DNA of 64,000 nt from Acanthosoma haemorrhoidale (GCA_930367205.1 OV884011.1:118727866-118791865); one strand, 5' to 3'. Numbered from the stretch's first letter, positions 51,085 through 63,471 are shown. The notes: a model not told the origin generated them from the letters alone. Numbers and translations are program-made.

Positions 51085-54000
51085 GCTTGCTCTATCACTC
51101 GACATTACCTATAACAAAATATAGCACGGATTCTGACGCATAAAATTGTGTATATGGAGTTGGAAAATGGATTAGTTGGAGAGATATTTTGGGTCGGCTA
51201 TTATATTAATAAATTAAAACACTGAATGTCGAAAACTGATTTTGATTTGTTTTTCTTTGTCGAAACAATGTAATGTTCAGTTATCAGCAATAATCGATTT
51301 GGATTGAAACGAGCATTTGCCACTATTCGTTCATGCTGTGAAATGACCTCATCATTGATCATTCACGAAGATGTTAACCACTAACTGCACTATATAAGAG
51401 CCCTAAGTAAATGTCTCATTGGCTATAAAAAAAACAAAAACATCCCTCTATGTAAAATAATACGGAATGAGTGAAAATTGGGAACACGATTTTAATAAGT
51501 TTATGTATTTAAAAAAAAAAGCATATTATTAATTAGGCCGTCGAGATATTTTATTTTATAGCCTACTCAAAGCCATAGGAAAATGTTTATTCTGTTATTA
51601 AAAGGTAATTAGTAAATTAATAACCCTCAATAATGTTATATGAATTTAAAACCTTTTTTATGTCGTCGGTTAATTGAATGGAACATCGTTATAAAATAGC
51701 ATGTTTCTAGGTCGAATAGGAGACACAAGCTAGGCCAGGCAGTCAAAACAGGTGAAAAAGTAAGGGTTTGTGATTTTGAAAAAAATATTAACGAAACCCA
51801 TAAAAAAAAATAATGAAAATAAATATGGAAAATTTGAAACGAACTTCAATGACAAAGTTTTCACAGCTTTTCATTTTGAAAGTAAAATAAACTTGCAAAA
51901 TAAATTTTATATTGTCCTTTACATTCCTACACTCAAGTTCCAATCGGCACCCCCATGGACAGCACTTTAAAGCAGACAGTTACGTGGCATACACCTGATC
52001 CTGTGTTTGGCCACGTGCCCTCGCAGCTGGCGCAGCTGTATAATCCTATCAAAACAGGCCCTAGATTAGCACCCCTCCACTCCATCAATAAACCATTAGC
52101 AGCACTCGTCCGTGAAACACATCCTCCTCCCTCTTGTGCACTACTGCTCGCCTATTTGTTAGCTATGTCTATCTCTTGGGTTGGGTTTCTTACTCTATTA
52201 TCGCTACAGGATGGGTTTCCGATCAGGCCTGGTCAAGTACACTAGGTCCCGTTTTACATTGAGGGTGGGCTGGTCGAGCCTAAGATCGGAAGCCTCGCTT
52301 GACTATTTTTTTTTTTCAAATTATACCAAACATAAATACAGGAGTAATTTTGAAATTATCGATACAAGAATAAAAAAGTTAGAAAATGTAAAATAAATTT
52401 TATTACCTTGAAATCTCCAGATCTACTAGATAGACCTGTGACGATCATTGGATAGAAGGATATTTTAGGAGCAGGAAGTGGTTATTTAACAAGGAAAGAC
52501 GCTTCTGATAATTATAGTTAATTATATATAGTATTTTAATTCTTTGTGATAATTATGTGTTAAAAAATAATTTTTAAATCTTCTAGATTCTTCAGTAGTT
52601 GTAGACTTGTTGGTGAAATGTATTGTTTTGAAAAATGCGGGAATCGCCGGCACTGTCCACTGAAGTTTCATCCCTAGCGAAATTGAAATTTGTATGAGTC
52701 AATTGATTGACGTTTTACTCTAAGGCAACTTTGGTGCAGATTTTATGACGCAGTTGCCCTTGCCTAAATGAATTTAGTAAATTACCTCTCTAGATAGAAA
52801 AGCATGGTATTTTACAGATAGTACATCAGTCCTACTCTAAGTTGGTGAACTAATGATGTTTCTGGAATATGTACTCTCACCTTCTTTCAAGAATTTTTTT
52901 TTTCTATTAGTTAAACCCAAATTAACTATGAAAAGCAGCAGCTTTTAAATTCTAACAAGTCCTAGCCGTCGCGCTTTGCCCTCTTCGTAAATGTGTCGAT
53001 AGAAAAATAATGCCGTTGAATTACTTTGGACTGAATGTATGTGCACATCCTTTCTAATGATTGGTGGTCCAAGTGTTGGGGATTGGTGCCCCAACTTCTT
53101 GAAATAGACTTTAAGTTATTGCTGCAAAATTTAATTAATTTTAAAAATATAGAATTATAATAATAACTATGTATTTTTTTTTATTGTGGTAAGAAAAAAA
53201 TATACATGAGAAACTATATAAACTTTGGACTGAGAAGCTATAATTGACTTCTGAAATATAAACAATTTTTTTTTTCAAACCCTTTAAATATACACAGAGT
53301 TAGTTACTAATTCCACCATATTTGATCTTTACATAAATTCACATCCTGCTAATTATATTTACTGTAGCGTAGCTACATTTTATATATGTGTAAGGTTTAA
53401 AGAAAAACCAAAACAAAAAAAACTATATAAAAAGTTATTTGTTGAAATTTCAATAAATACATTACAATAAAATGATTAGAACTGATTAAATATATAATTT
53501 ATGTTCAACGAAAAATGGTGCAATAAACTATTTTAAATTTAGAGGACAAAATAAAAATCCTCTGGCACAAAAATAATACAATTTAAATGACTATTTCTGA
53601 AGCACGAGTGGGTGAATGAACCTGCCTGTGATGATTCCCACTTCCAGCACGAAGCGAGTCAGGTATATTAGTCTTTTCTAATAACACATTTTATATGGAG
53701 AATTAGTTGGTGTTAGTTTGGCTAAGTGGGGTCATAACAATGATGTCTGTTTAATATATGAATAGGTTCATGGAAAAAGGGTGTAAGTCCATAATAGAAA
53801 ACTTTTGGGAAACTGAAAAAACTTCCGTGCTCTAAATGATGCAAAAAAAAAACAAAAAAAACTCCACCAGACTTATAAGAGACCTTGATCAAAATGTATC
53901 AGATTAATTGTTATTAAACATAGTCGTCAAATTTTGATGAATTAACAAAATGCGTTGACTGCTGACCTTATTCCATGAACGAGTTGAAATGCTTTTTTAA

Positions 54001-54550
54001 AGCAAAAAAATAACATAATTAAAACAGTAAAGTAGGTATGTTAATTCTATGATAATTCTCTCCGTCGTCGTCGGCTTCCTAATCCTCGCTCCCTATAGTA
54101 GACCATGAAGTCAGATCCAGGAAAAATTTCTTACATTTTTTAGGTATGTATTCAGACAGTTTTTCCCCATTGTTTATCATTTACCTGACTTCCCATCAAA
54201 GGAGAGTACGGACTGATTATCTTTTAACTTGAATTGCTGATTCCACCTTTTAAACAAAAATGTATCGATAAAGCAATTTCGATAAAAATTGGACAGAAAA
54301 ACTTCTTACATGGACCAATTCATATGTTTCAGATGTCATCTGTAAAGTCAATGTTACTAACTATTCTTAAACATTTTGGGGAAGTTTTTTGTAATTTGTA
54401 ACGCTCATTGAAATCGAAACCGGGAATGCGTTACACGTTGTTGCTTGAATACACTGCTTATACAATAAGCGTTTAGTTTTTGTATTTCAATTTTTATTTT
54501 ATTAAAACAGGTGATATTTCATGGTTTGTGGTTATTACCTCATTATTTTA
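51085..54550. other. Gene-poor region
   Basis: About 3.5 kb without a recognisable gene. A 50-base stretch at 51750-51800 (GGTGAAAAAGTAAGGGTTTG) resembles 42050-42100. A GC-richer patch at 51950-52290, ending at a run of T, is open on the plus strand for 96 codons but has no recognisable domain and may be repeat-derived. Confidence 0.4.
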
Positions 54551-54552
54551 TA

Positions 54553-55420
54553 TTTTTTTTTTTTTTTTTACTCTTTATACTCTTTATTGGGCTATAATTA
54601 CAATCTGCCTTTTATAAGGCATCAGTAATTGCGATAAACGCTCTCATTCATACCATATTTACAATTCATCATTCACTCACTCATTCATACAATATTTACA
54701 GACAACCCAGAGACCTCCCAAATCCACATGCGAAGAGAAAGTGGAGTCTTGGGAAGTCCCCAACGCTCCTCCGTCAGCCGCGTCACCGGATACTAGCCAG
54801 TGGAGGCTGACCAAGAGCGCGAGAGCCACAGACGCTCAGGACATGATTGGAGTAACTGGCCATTGCCAGGACCCCCGCTGTCACGCGTTTATAGCAGGTC
54901 ACGAGGCCACTGCCGTTTCAGTCTCCGAGGAGGATTATAGGGATGAGTGGCGCAGTGCAATGACTGTGCTACAGGATTAGGGTGGTTGGAAAGGCTATTG
55001 TGGAATTTCATAAACTTAGAAGGGATGAGTTCTAGAATGTAGGGTATATTAAGGTCGTTATGAAGGGTTTTGTTGCTGACATAATAAGGGGCATTTACTA
55101 TTGTTCTTAGGACTTTTGATTGAAAGGATTGGATACGCTTGATGTTCGACTTTTTTGCTGTCCCCCATAGCTCTATTCCGTATGTCCAGATTGGTTTAAG
55201 TATAACTTTGTAGATTAGTAGTTTATTTTCTATTGAGAGATGGGATGTCCTTTGAAGTAGTCTGTACAGTTGTCCAAAGTGCCTGTTTAGTTCTTGTCTT
55301 TTCAGTCTCGTATGTGGGTTCCAGGTCAGTCGTTTGTCGAGATGGAAGCCTAAGTATCGTACTGTCTTGCTTTGAAGCCATTTGAAGGAACGTCTATCGA
55401 AATCTTACAGAAGCCGAAAA
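54553..55420 (-). mobile_element. 5'-truncated jockey-clade non-LTR retrotransposon
   Basis: The minus strand reads from a reverse-transcriptase C-terminal region into a 3' UTR and poly(A) tail. Coding part: TVRYLGFHLDKRLTWNPH near 55370, the motif just past the polymerase core; then SNIKRIQSFQSKVLRTIVNA; then NDLNIPYILELIPSKFMKF; ending PRRLKRQWPRDLL and a stop near 54890. The 3' UTR contains CCAATAAAGAGTATAAAGAG and ends in about 17 A, seen as the T run at 54553-54569. The frame in this piece appears intact. The endonuclease and polymerase core are missing or too decayed to see beyond about 55420. Confidence 0.82.
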
Positions 55421-56230
55421 CTCTATAGCGTCAAGCTGTCCAGAGCTGATGTGTCTCTTCTTGATGGCTAAGACTCAAGGTATACCTTTCACACCGCTGA
55501 ACATCTGTCGTTTTGGTTCGGATTTCCTGTGAGTATATCCTCCTCTATTCTCTTAGGTGGGCATTTACCTACTTCCATTCCGCCTTTCCTCACTTTGGCA
55601 AGAAGTGTTCTAATCGCCTACTGCCATCCATCTGTCTCCTGTCATGTATCCGAGGGGTTTTATGGTCAGCACTGTTGAAAGCCACAAGCTTGTATTTTAC
55701 ACATTCGCAGGTGCACGCCTCGGCCTATTATAGCCCCAAGCATTATTATATGGTAAGTATTGCACTTTTGTAAGCCTTTGTCGGTTGCCGGCTCAATCAT
55801 ATAGAAACAAGAAAAAAAGTTTTTCTGGCAGACTCTTAAAACTAAAATATTTACAAAAAAGAAACTTGTGAGGCCCTGTAAACATACGTAATACCTTAAT
55901 TTCTGTATTATTTACAAATTCTGTATATGTGGCAAGTTCCTCATATAACACACATGATGGTTTTTTGTTTTGGAATTGATAGCTGTGGTTTTCCAACGGT
56001 GGAAGTATTTATTGATTTTGTTTAAAGTTGTTTCAAACCTATTCTTTATTAGGTCTATGCGTATTAAATAAATCTGTAGACATTTCTCTTTCATTTTCAA
56101 GCTAGAACTTTCAGTTTGTTGAGAACTGTTCAAGTGTTTGTTTATTTATTTTTTTTTTACAATCAATGGAATCTGAGTATTTAACGAGTTTATATGACGT
56201 TTACATATAAAATATTTTAACATAATGCTC
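55420..56230. other. Stretch between jockey-like element and mariner relic
   Basis: The GC-richer part up to about 55790 may be more decayed upstream sequence of the jockey-like element (minus strand), but I could not read a continuous frame. The remainder is AT-rich with no supportable feature. Confidence 0.35.
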
Positions 56231-56267
56231 CCAAAGCCTTTTGAAACATCAATATGGTGCCTGGTGA

Positions 56268-56777
56268 TAGTTCAGTGAATGAAAGACCTGTATTTCGGTG
56301 GTTCTCTAGGTTTCAATCCGGCAATACAAGTCTCGAGAATGAATCTCGTGGAAGGCCAAAAAGTTAGCTTGATGATGATGAAATAAAGGTTTTAGTAGAG
56401 GCCAATCATCATATACATGTTTGATAGTTCTCACTATCAAAACACATAAACTTCTGCTATACTTCGGTTATACGACACCTTCGTGCCAAAGGGAAAACGA
56501 AAAAAATGGACCAGTGGGTGCCACATGATCCGACTGATCGCCAGAAACATAAACGCTTAACTTGAAAAAAATACGTTATCTGAAAATAGCAGTTTTACCA
56601 CATTCACCTGACTTGTCACTAACTGACTATTATTTTTTCAAAGTGTTAGACGCTTTTATAAAAAACAAAATATTCCAAAATGAAAATGAGGTAAAATTTT
56701 CATTTCTTGAATTTATAGATTCAAAGCCAAAACGTTTCTTTGTACAAGGGATAAAAACCTTGTTGGACGTTGGATAA
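56268..56777 (+). pseudogene. Mariner transposase relic with deleted catalytic core
   Basis: The N-terminal part reads VFRWFSRFQSGNTSLENESR and GRPKS, then an in-frame stop, then DDDEIKVLVEANHHI. A middle piece gives QWVPHDPTDRQKHKRL, the linker that normally precedes the first catalytic Asp. The sequence then jumps to the end of the catalytic domain, LPHSPDLSLTDYYFFKVLDA, and runs to LLDVGW. The first two catalytic aspartates are absent, so an internal deletion has removed most of the active site. It differs in sequence from the mariner at 57823-59114, so it is another subfamily. Terminal repeats were not located. Confidence 0.75.
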
Positions 56778-57822
56778 ATGAATTGATGCTAACGGGAGTC
56801 ATTTTGAATAAGAATAATATCGTTAAATTTTCCTTGTCCTTCATTTGTCTCATGCCCTAGGAACGGACATTTTATATGCTCCAACCCGATGAAGCAGCGG
56901 TTTGTTAGGTAGGAATGAATTATCTGCACGGGATATTCTAGGAAATGAAATGTTATAAATTAAGGATAAGCCATACTCAAAAGCTCGATTACTATAATTA
57001 TCATGTCCAAATGTTTCTTATTATCATGAGACCTTTTAATGTAATTAGTTAATGGGACCAGTCGTAGTTTGTTATGTTTTTTTAACCAAACTGCTCATCT
57101 AAGTAAATATTATTAGAACGAACGTAGTTTTCTATGCGGGCTAATATGATTTTTAAAATACCTAGAACATAGCTATCTATATAACTGGTCTAGAGATCCT
57201 GGATAGACTTGGAAATCCCCGGTCTAAGGATGGGTATTATTTTAGATGGGTTAATCTTAGCGAGCTGTTAAGAATTTTAATCAGGTGTAAACATAATTGA
57301 TTAATATTGGATGTATATTGCCAGCTCCAGAAGATTTAGAGCAAATCGTTTTCTGATAAGGTTCGCAAGTGCTTTTGGTGAAGAAGGTTAATTGCTGATT
57401 TTGTAGATAATTTATTACTTATTTTAAATATTCCTTTAGTGGCTAAGAGTTTGATAGATGTATAATAAACTTAGATCTTGATAATATAATTTAGGGCGGG
57501 GATTACATTTTCTGTATCAGTATAGGAATGTTTGCTTCTATTTCTGGTCTTCAATGACGTGGGGGGGGGTCTGGTTGTATGCTTACTGAAGGACCTATGC
57601 AGTTTCCATGATGATTCACGGGGTAGAGTTGGTTGTGATGTAAATTTATTCCAAAGATTTGTTTACTATGTTGTGCCAACTTCATCACGAACAAGTAAAA
57701 GTTACACTCTCCACAGACCATAAAATACCCGCCCACTACGGCTTCTGGGGCCCTAGGAAATATACCCAGTAATGCCTTCCCCAGCGATTATTTTAAATTA
57801 TTTTTACTAACTAGAATATTCG

Positions 57823-59114
57823 TTGGGTTGGCAAGAAAGTGATTTCGGTTTGCACCAGTAGATAGCGTTATGTTTGTTTCGTTATTCTTTTTTCAATGTT
57901 AGATTTTTTTTTCTTTTGAAATTTGATAGTCGATACCTAGGCTGCTACAGAAACTAATTCCGTGTAATTCGGTTTACAACTGTCAGTTTACGGTTAGTTT
58001 TAACATGGAATGCAAAAATAAGCATTTTCGACACATTTTACTTTTTTATTTTCATAAAGGCAAGAAAGCGGCTGAGGCTCACAAAAAGATGTGTGATGTT
58101 TATGGCGGTGATTGTTTAACAGAACGCACGTGTCAGAATCGGTTTAAAAAATTTCGTTCTGGACAGTTTTCACTGAAAGATGGCCAATGTTCTGGTCGAC
58201 CTTCTGAAGTTTATGATGACAAAATGAAAGCCATAATTGAATCGAATCGTCATATAACTGTGCGAGAGATTGGAAAATAGGTAATGTATCACACACAACA
58301 ATTGAAAATCATATAAGACTTCTTGGACTTGTTAAGAAGTTTGATATTTCGGTTGCACACGAATTGAAAGAAATTCACTTAACACAATGAATCAATACAC
58401 ATTTTTGGGATACACATTTCAAACGTAATTCAATTGACCCTTTTTTTAAATGAATTATCACTGTCGACGAAAACTGGATTGTCTAGAATAACGTTAATCG
58501 AAAAAGATCATGGTCCAAGCATGATGAACTAGCAGAAACAATATCGAAAGCTGAATTGCGTCAGAAAAAGATCATGCCGTCAATTTGGTGGGGCTACAAA
58601 GGTCTTGTGCATTTTGAGCTGCTTCCAAACAACCGAACGATCAACTCAGATGTTTACTGCCACCATCTTATGAAATTGGAGGAAGCAATCAAACAGAAAA
58701 GGCCAGAATTAACAAATCGCAAAGGAATCGTGTTCCACCACGACAATGCGAGGCCTTACACATCTTTAGCAACACGTACGAAACTATTGGAGCTTGGTTG
58801 GGAAGTGATATCGCATCCCCCATGCAGCCCCGACCTTCCACCATCGGATTATCATTTATTTCGAAGTTTACAAAACTTCTTAAATGGTAAACATTTCAGT
58901 AATAACGATGACCTCAAATCGCACTTGGTTGAGTTTTTTGATAATAAGGACCAGAAGTTCAATGAGCACGGGATCATGAAGTTACCAGAAAGATGGCAAA
59001 AAGTCATCGAGCGGAATGGAAGATATTTGACTGATTAAAGTTTATTTTTTGTATAGAAAAAATTGAGTTTTATTTCACACTAAAAAACGAAAATTCCTTT
59101 CTCCCCAACCCCAA
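57823..59114 (+). mobile_element. Mariner transposon, nearly full length, inactive
   Basis: The left terminal repeat TTGGGTTGGCAAGAAAGTGA and the right terminus CTTTCTCCCCAACCCCAA are imperfect inverted repeats of about 28 bp; the right end abuts TA. The 1.29-kb length is normal for mariner. The transposase starts at 58005 (MECKNKHFRHI) and ends at 59038 (RWQKVIERNGRYLTD). All three catalytic aspartates are readable: TVDENWI, VFHHDNARPY and SPDLPPSDYHLF, the last two spaced as in DD34D. The frame is broken by stops at about 58278, 58390, 58450 and 58485 and by at least one frameshift. The last 160 codons (58556-59038) remain open. Confidence 0.9.
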
Positions 59115-59119
59115 TAAAT

Positions 59120-60840
59120 AGTACTAAGCTTTCAGCTTCGTTGTGAGGGATATAATCTTGGGTACAGTACCACTTTTAATCGCTCTCAGAGAGTTTGAGA
59201 AGTAGTATTCCAATACAATTGAGCATCAACAGGATTATAAATCTGTCACATAATTTTTAGCGTGAATCTAGCAAAATAATTCTTATTTTCCGTAGTTTCT
59301 GGTCCCAAAATATCCTCCACAGTTTCTGGTAAACTGAATACCACCAAAGTAGGTGCTCCAAATCCTCCAGTTCTCAGGACAACGGTTCAATGTGGCTACC
59401 TTGATGTTTTCAGGCCCAGGATTTCGCTCTTTCTCAAGCTCAAGTGACTAAAATATCAGTGATGTTATTAGTTCCTCAACTGGAGGATTATGTGTTACAG
59501 TTTGCTGCCTATACTTTTGGAAGGCCATGCCTGCATCTTGGTCATACAAATCCCCAAATACAACTCTTAATACAGGTGTTAGTTCAAACATTAGCGTGAA
59601 TTAACTTACTGAACCAAACGTGATCGTGACACGGAGTTAAATATGCTGATGTCAAACGGCAGGTGCATTGAAAATATAAAATGAAGTTAATAAGCCTATG
59701 AAGATACTAGCCATGTGACCACACATAATTCTCATTAACTAACGCAACTAATAGGGCAGGACCACACTTAATTAGTTCATTAGTTATCTGGTTTACAAGA
59801 TCTTGGCAGAAGCTGGTGTGGTGTATTTACGTTAATATAAAAACCGCCTTAGTTTATAGTTTTATTATTATTAATTTGAAAAATAATTATCACACAAAAG
59901 CACTTTGTATTATTAACAATGGTTAGATATATATTACTTGTTTAATACCTTTTGATGTGCCAGTAGGGAGAGAGCATTCTTTGAGATAGCTTAGGGGCAA
60001 TTAAACGTATTTCATCTCTATTTTTCTCTGTGTGTAAGATAAAAAAGGGCTTAAATTTATAAGTGAAATTCCACAATACCTTGGATTATGATGTGATAAT
60101 GAAGCCTGGGAAAAATCGCTTGTAGCTTGTAAGATGTTTCTTGTCACAGCTCAGACACAAAGCAAGGCATAAAATTCTTAGTTAACCCCCCTCCTCTATA
60201 TCCTTGTACAACTAATAGATAGAAACGCCAAAAAAAATGTCACAAATATTTTTGCAAAACTTGGTTTTTAATAGGCAACAATAAAAATTATCTATTTATA
60301 TCGTCCGGCCGGCTGTGTTTTATTTATTTATTTGTTAACAAATAAAATGAAGTAGGTTTCGGCAAAAATAAGGAGTAATTGTTAATTCATCATCCAATAA
60401 GTATTAAGAAACTGACCGAACTTACTCGGTCATCTTCACATAAGACTTAATTAATTTTATTTATTTATATATTTTAAAATAAATCAGCTAATATTTTTTG
60501 GTTTCGTATCTAACATAAAACACGGAGGGCGCACTCCACAATGCAATCTTTAGAGCATATTTCTATTACTTTTGGTGAGTTCAAAACAATTATAAGGTGG
60601 AGGAAAAAAGCAAGAGGTCTTTTAGCCAGATCGAAGAAACACTGTTTTTTTTTTCCGTAATCTTTGTAAAGTATTACTAATCATTGTTAATTTTTAACTT
60701 ATGCTTTATTTTCTTGTGAATCGGAAAATACGCAATACGGTAGTTTATTGCGGAACCGACTGAGCTGAGGTTTTCTACTATCTGTTTAAAGTTAGTTTGG
60801 TTTTTTTAATTCGTGAAACTTTTTATGATAAAACCTTTGT
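59120..60840. other. Gene-poor region
   Basis: About 1.7 kb of AT-rich sequence after the mariner with no supportable gene, repeat or RNA. Confidence 0.5.
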
Positions 60841-60849
60841 TATTTCAGC

Positions 60850-61001
60850 CTGCTGGATCTGTAAAAGGGATTCTGGTTGGCTGTGCGCCATTTTGTGGGC
60901 GTGGCCAAGGTATTGACCTGGGAAAAGGGACAGATGACGGTACTTCCTCCCTAATCCTAAGGAAAATTATCCTTCGACAAAACCACTTCCACTCTGCATA
61001 A
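60850..61001. other. Candidate terminal exon, strand unresolved
   Basis: A GC-richer island in AT-rich surroundings that is open on both strands. On the plus strand a good acceptor (TTTGTTATTTCAG, ending at 60848) precedes a 50-codon frame starting PAGSVKGILVGCAPFC and ending at TAA (60999-61001), with AATAAA at 61019-61025. On the minus strand an acceptor-like TTTGCTTTATGCAG precedes a 45-codon frame with RRIIFLRIREEVPSS and PWPRPQNGAQPTR, ending at TGA near 60853. Either could be a last coding exon; on the minus strand it could be an alternative 3' end of the gene at 62377-63471. No family recognised. Confidence 0.3.
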
Positions 61002-61009
61002 AGCAAAGC

Positions 61010-62376
61010 TGTCTTCTAGAAATAAATCATCGATTTTAAAAGCAACGTTTTAATCACTTTTTAATGCCTTAAAGATTAGAGACTTATAGGAAAATACTTT
61101 ATATCTACCTACAATATATCTTGCTGTGTTCCTGGAATCCCATTAGCTGTTTCGCAAGTCATTATTATAAATAAAAAAGAATGAATCACAAGTTAATATT
61201 TCAATTGTTATTTACGGTCAATATTTTAGAAAGAGATTATAATTTAATTTGTATCTCTACTATTTAATTAGTCATTAGTATATAAAAATAATAAAATAAT
61301 TGCTACGTTCGGTTGCAGTGACTAATATATTTTGAATACATATAAAATATATGAAAATGTAAACAATCCATGTTTATGTAATCGATACATATATATATAT
61401 ATTTCAATGCCTTTTAATTTCTATGGATTGTCACAGTATTTTAGCTCAACTCGTATGTAAAATCGATTCGATTGTAGGTACATATGTAATATGTGTTGAA
61501 AGGTAGTGAGGAAAAATATTCTTAAAAAAGCATAGAAATAATATCACAACAAAATATATTTACAAAATTTAAAATAATGAGGTAAACAAATATCACAAAT
61601 AAAGAAAAAAGTCTTTAGTTAATTCGTAACAGTAAATAATTATATAAATAAAATATACATCCGAATATTCACATTCATTTCGACTGAAAAAAATAAATTG
61701 TTTGATAATTTTAACATCGATGAACTACATAAACTGAAAGTAGAAAATATTCATAATTCGTTTGGAAAATGTTTAATCGATTTTTTTTTTATTATTAAAT
61801 ATAAGCTTAATAAATTCTCTCGTAAATATTCTTATGCTAAATTATAAGTGGGACTAATTAGAGATAAAAGTTGTTATACAAATACTAAAGCTGAAAATTC
61901 TTAGAGATTTTCAAGGTGCTTGTACAACTCATGAAATTCAAATATAATAGCTTTATACTTCTGAAGAACAGAGCATCTGAACTTGACATTTTTTCAGTAA
62001 CTTATCTAATTCGCGATCCATTTGCGAGACTAAAATAATATTAACACATATGATAAATTATGCAATTATGCTGGTGACAGCTGACTAGAGTGTATTAGAC
62101 TATTAATTTGATAATAGTTTAAAACGTCATTAACAATTATAATAATGTAGAATTTACTTTAATATTCAGTTGAGATGACAATCTCCAAAACACACATAGT
62201 TAAATGTAATAACCAGGTGGAATATGTTTGTTTTCGCTTTGACGATACGGACATGTTAAAGACAGGTAGAGCGGTAGATGAGACATAAACAACAAGGATT
62301 CAACACCCTGAACACCATTACGGTTACGTTGCGTTGGACCCCCTTGGGTCCGCTGGGGTCCAGGTCCGAGCGTACA
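61010..62376. other. AT-rich gene-poor region
   Basis: No supportable feature. If the minus-strand gene at 62377-63471 is real, the right part of this stretch is its 3' UTR, though no clear AATAAA was seen close to the stop. Confidence 0.4.
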
Positions 62377-63471
62377 TCACACCTCGCCTGGTCCTGGTGG
62401 ACTTTTCGTAGCTCCACGATAGTGAGTGTGCTGCGTAGGGGCAGTCACCTGAAACATCAACAAGTTGTATGTGTGTAAAAATAATGCCATTGTAGCGACC
62501 GCCAACTACATAAGATAAATCACCCTATACTCTATTGCATATATATTGTAAGCAAAAGTAAAATAACATGAACTAAATGCATTATAAACAAATATAAATC
62601 ATTGTGAATGTATTTAGCAATAAAAAAGGCGGAAGCCAAGTCACACGAGAAAGGTCAGCCAGGTACCCACCCGCCGGGCCTAAGAGCCAGATGCGCGAGG
62701 GTACCACAGGTCATAAACAGTCATAAACTAACAACCCTTTTGGGCCCTCTCTACCTCCAGGGCTTGTCCCCTGGCCGGGTAATAAGGCGGCGGTCACGTT
62801 CCTCGCCACAGGTGTGCGTGGGACCCACTGCCGGCTTAGACCCTTGCAGCCTCCCAGCAGCCAAGGGGAGAGTGTACTTAAGCCAGGGCTCCTGGCCCTG
62901 AAAATCAGTCTCTCGCGAGTGTCTCGGGACCTTTACTCGGTGATGCTTGGATTCCGCTCGAACTCTGAAAACTTGACTAATTCTTTATGAAACCTCTGTA
63001 CCTCTTCTCTTGAACATAGTGCATTGTCGGGGCACATACCTATAATAAATGGAGTCAGATAGTAATGGCGTCATGGAACGATTGTCCAGGTTATAAACTC
63101 GAACAATCCGCACTTGTCAACAGGGCTAGGGTGATCAGGCACCCCCTAGTGACGACCCAACAGCCATCTTTGTAGGAGTTAAGAAACCTGAACAAATTAT
63201 TTTCTATATTAAATTTACATGTCGAGCAGTACACATAGCATATGGTGGGTGTTTCGTCGCTCTCGCCAACTCCCCCCCCCCCAGCTTACACCTGCACTCG
63301 ATATCCTCTCTCATTTCCCATAATTTGACTTTGGCTGTGTGGTGTACGGGGGTCTTTTGGTGGAACTTGGGGATTGAAGCGAGTCATGCATGAGCTGCTT
63401 CGCAAGATTTGTCTTCGAGGCGGCGGGATGCTTCCATGAGTCCCTTGCGACAAGTGGAACTGGAATCCTGC
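62377..63471 (-). CDS. 3' end of an unidentified gene (two exons, continues past right edge)
   Basis: I do not recognise the protein. Minus-strand exon 63471-63292 has a strong acceptor (CCGTATTTCAG) and donor (CAG before GTGTAAG) and is open for exactly 60 codons in one frame (GSIPPPRRQILRSSSCMTRF in its first half, GYRVQ at its end). Exon 62448-62377 has a strong acceptor (TTGATGTTTCAG) and continues in the same phase with VTAPTQHTHYRGATKSPPGP, then GEV and TGA. Both are far GC-richer than their surroundings. The Pro, Ser, Arg and His content suggests a disordered cytoplasmic tail. The first exon is also open in a second frame (51 codons) and the second exon is open well past this stop in another frame, so the frame choice rests on phase agreement. 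The 843-base intron holds a solo LTR. Upstream exons are outside the window. Confidence 0.42.
62491..63162. mobile_element. Solo LTR (672 bp) with GCCAT target duplication
   Basis: Begins TGTAGCGACCGCCAACTACA and ends GTGACGACCCAACA. It is flanked exactly by GCCAT at 62486-62490 and 63163-63167. Same family and same orientation as 32589-33384: both ends and the ACATAGTGCA and GGAGTCAGATAGTA segments agree, but the GC-rich centre (62640-62950) is diverged. It has no internal region. The open frames at 62278-62478 and 62608-62901 are chance frames here. Confidence 0.88.

Noticed and set aside
51955..52245. 96-codon plus-strand open frame, GC-richer than surroundings
   Set aside because: No recognisable domain or splice sites; may be repeat-derived.
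55513..55773. 86-codon plus-strand open frame
   Set aside because: Lies beside the minus-strand jockey-like element and is probably the antisense of its decayed upstream part.
62278..62901. Plus-strand open frames of 66 and 97 codons
   Set aside because: The first is antisense to the better-supported minus exon 62377-62448; the second is inside the solo LTR.
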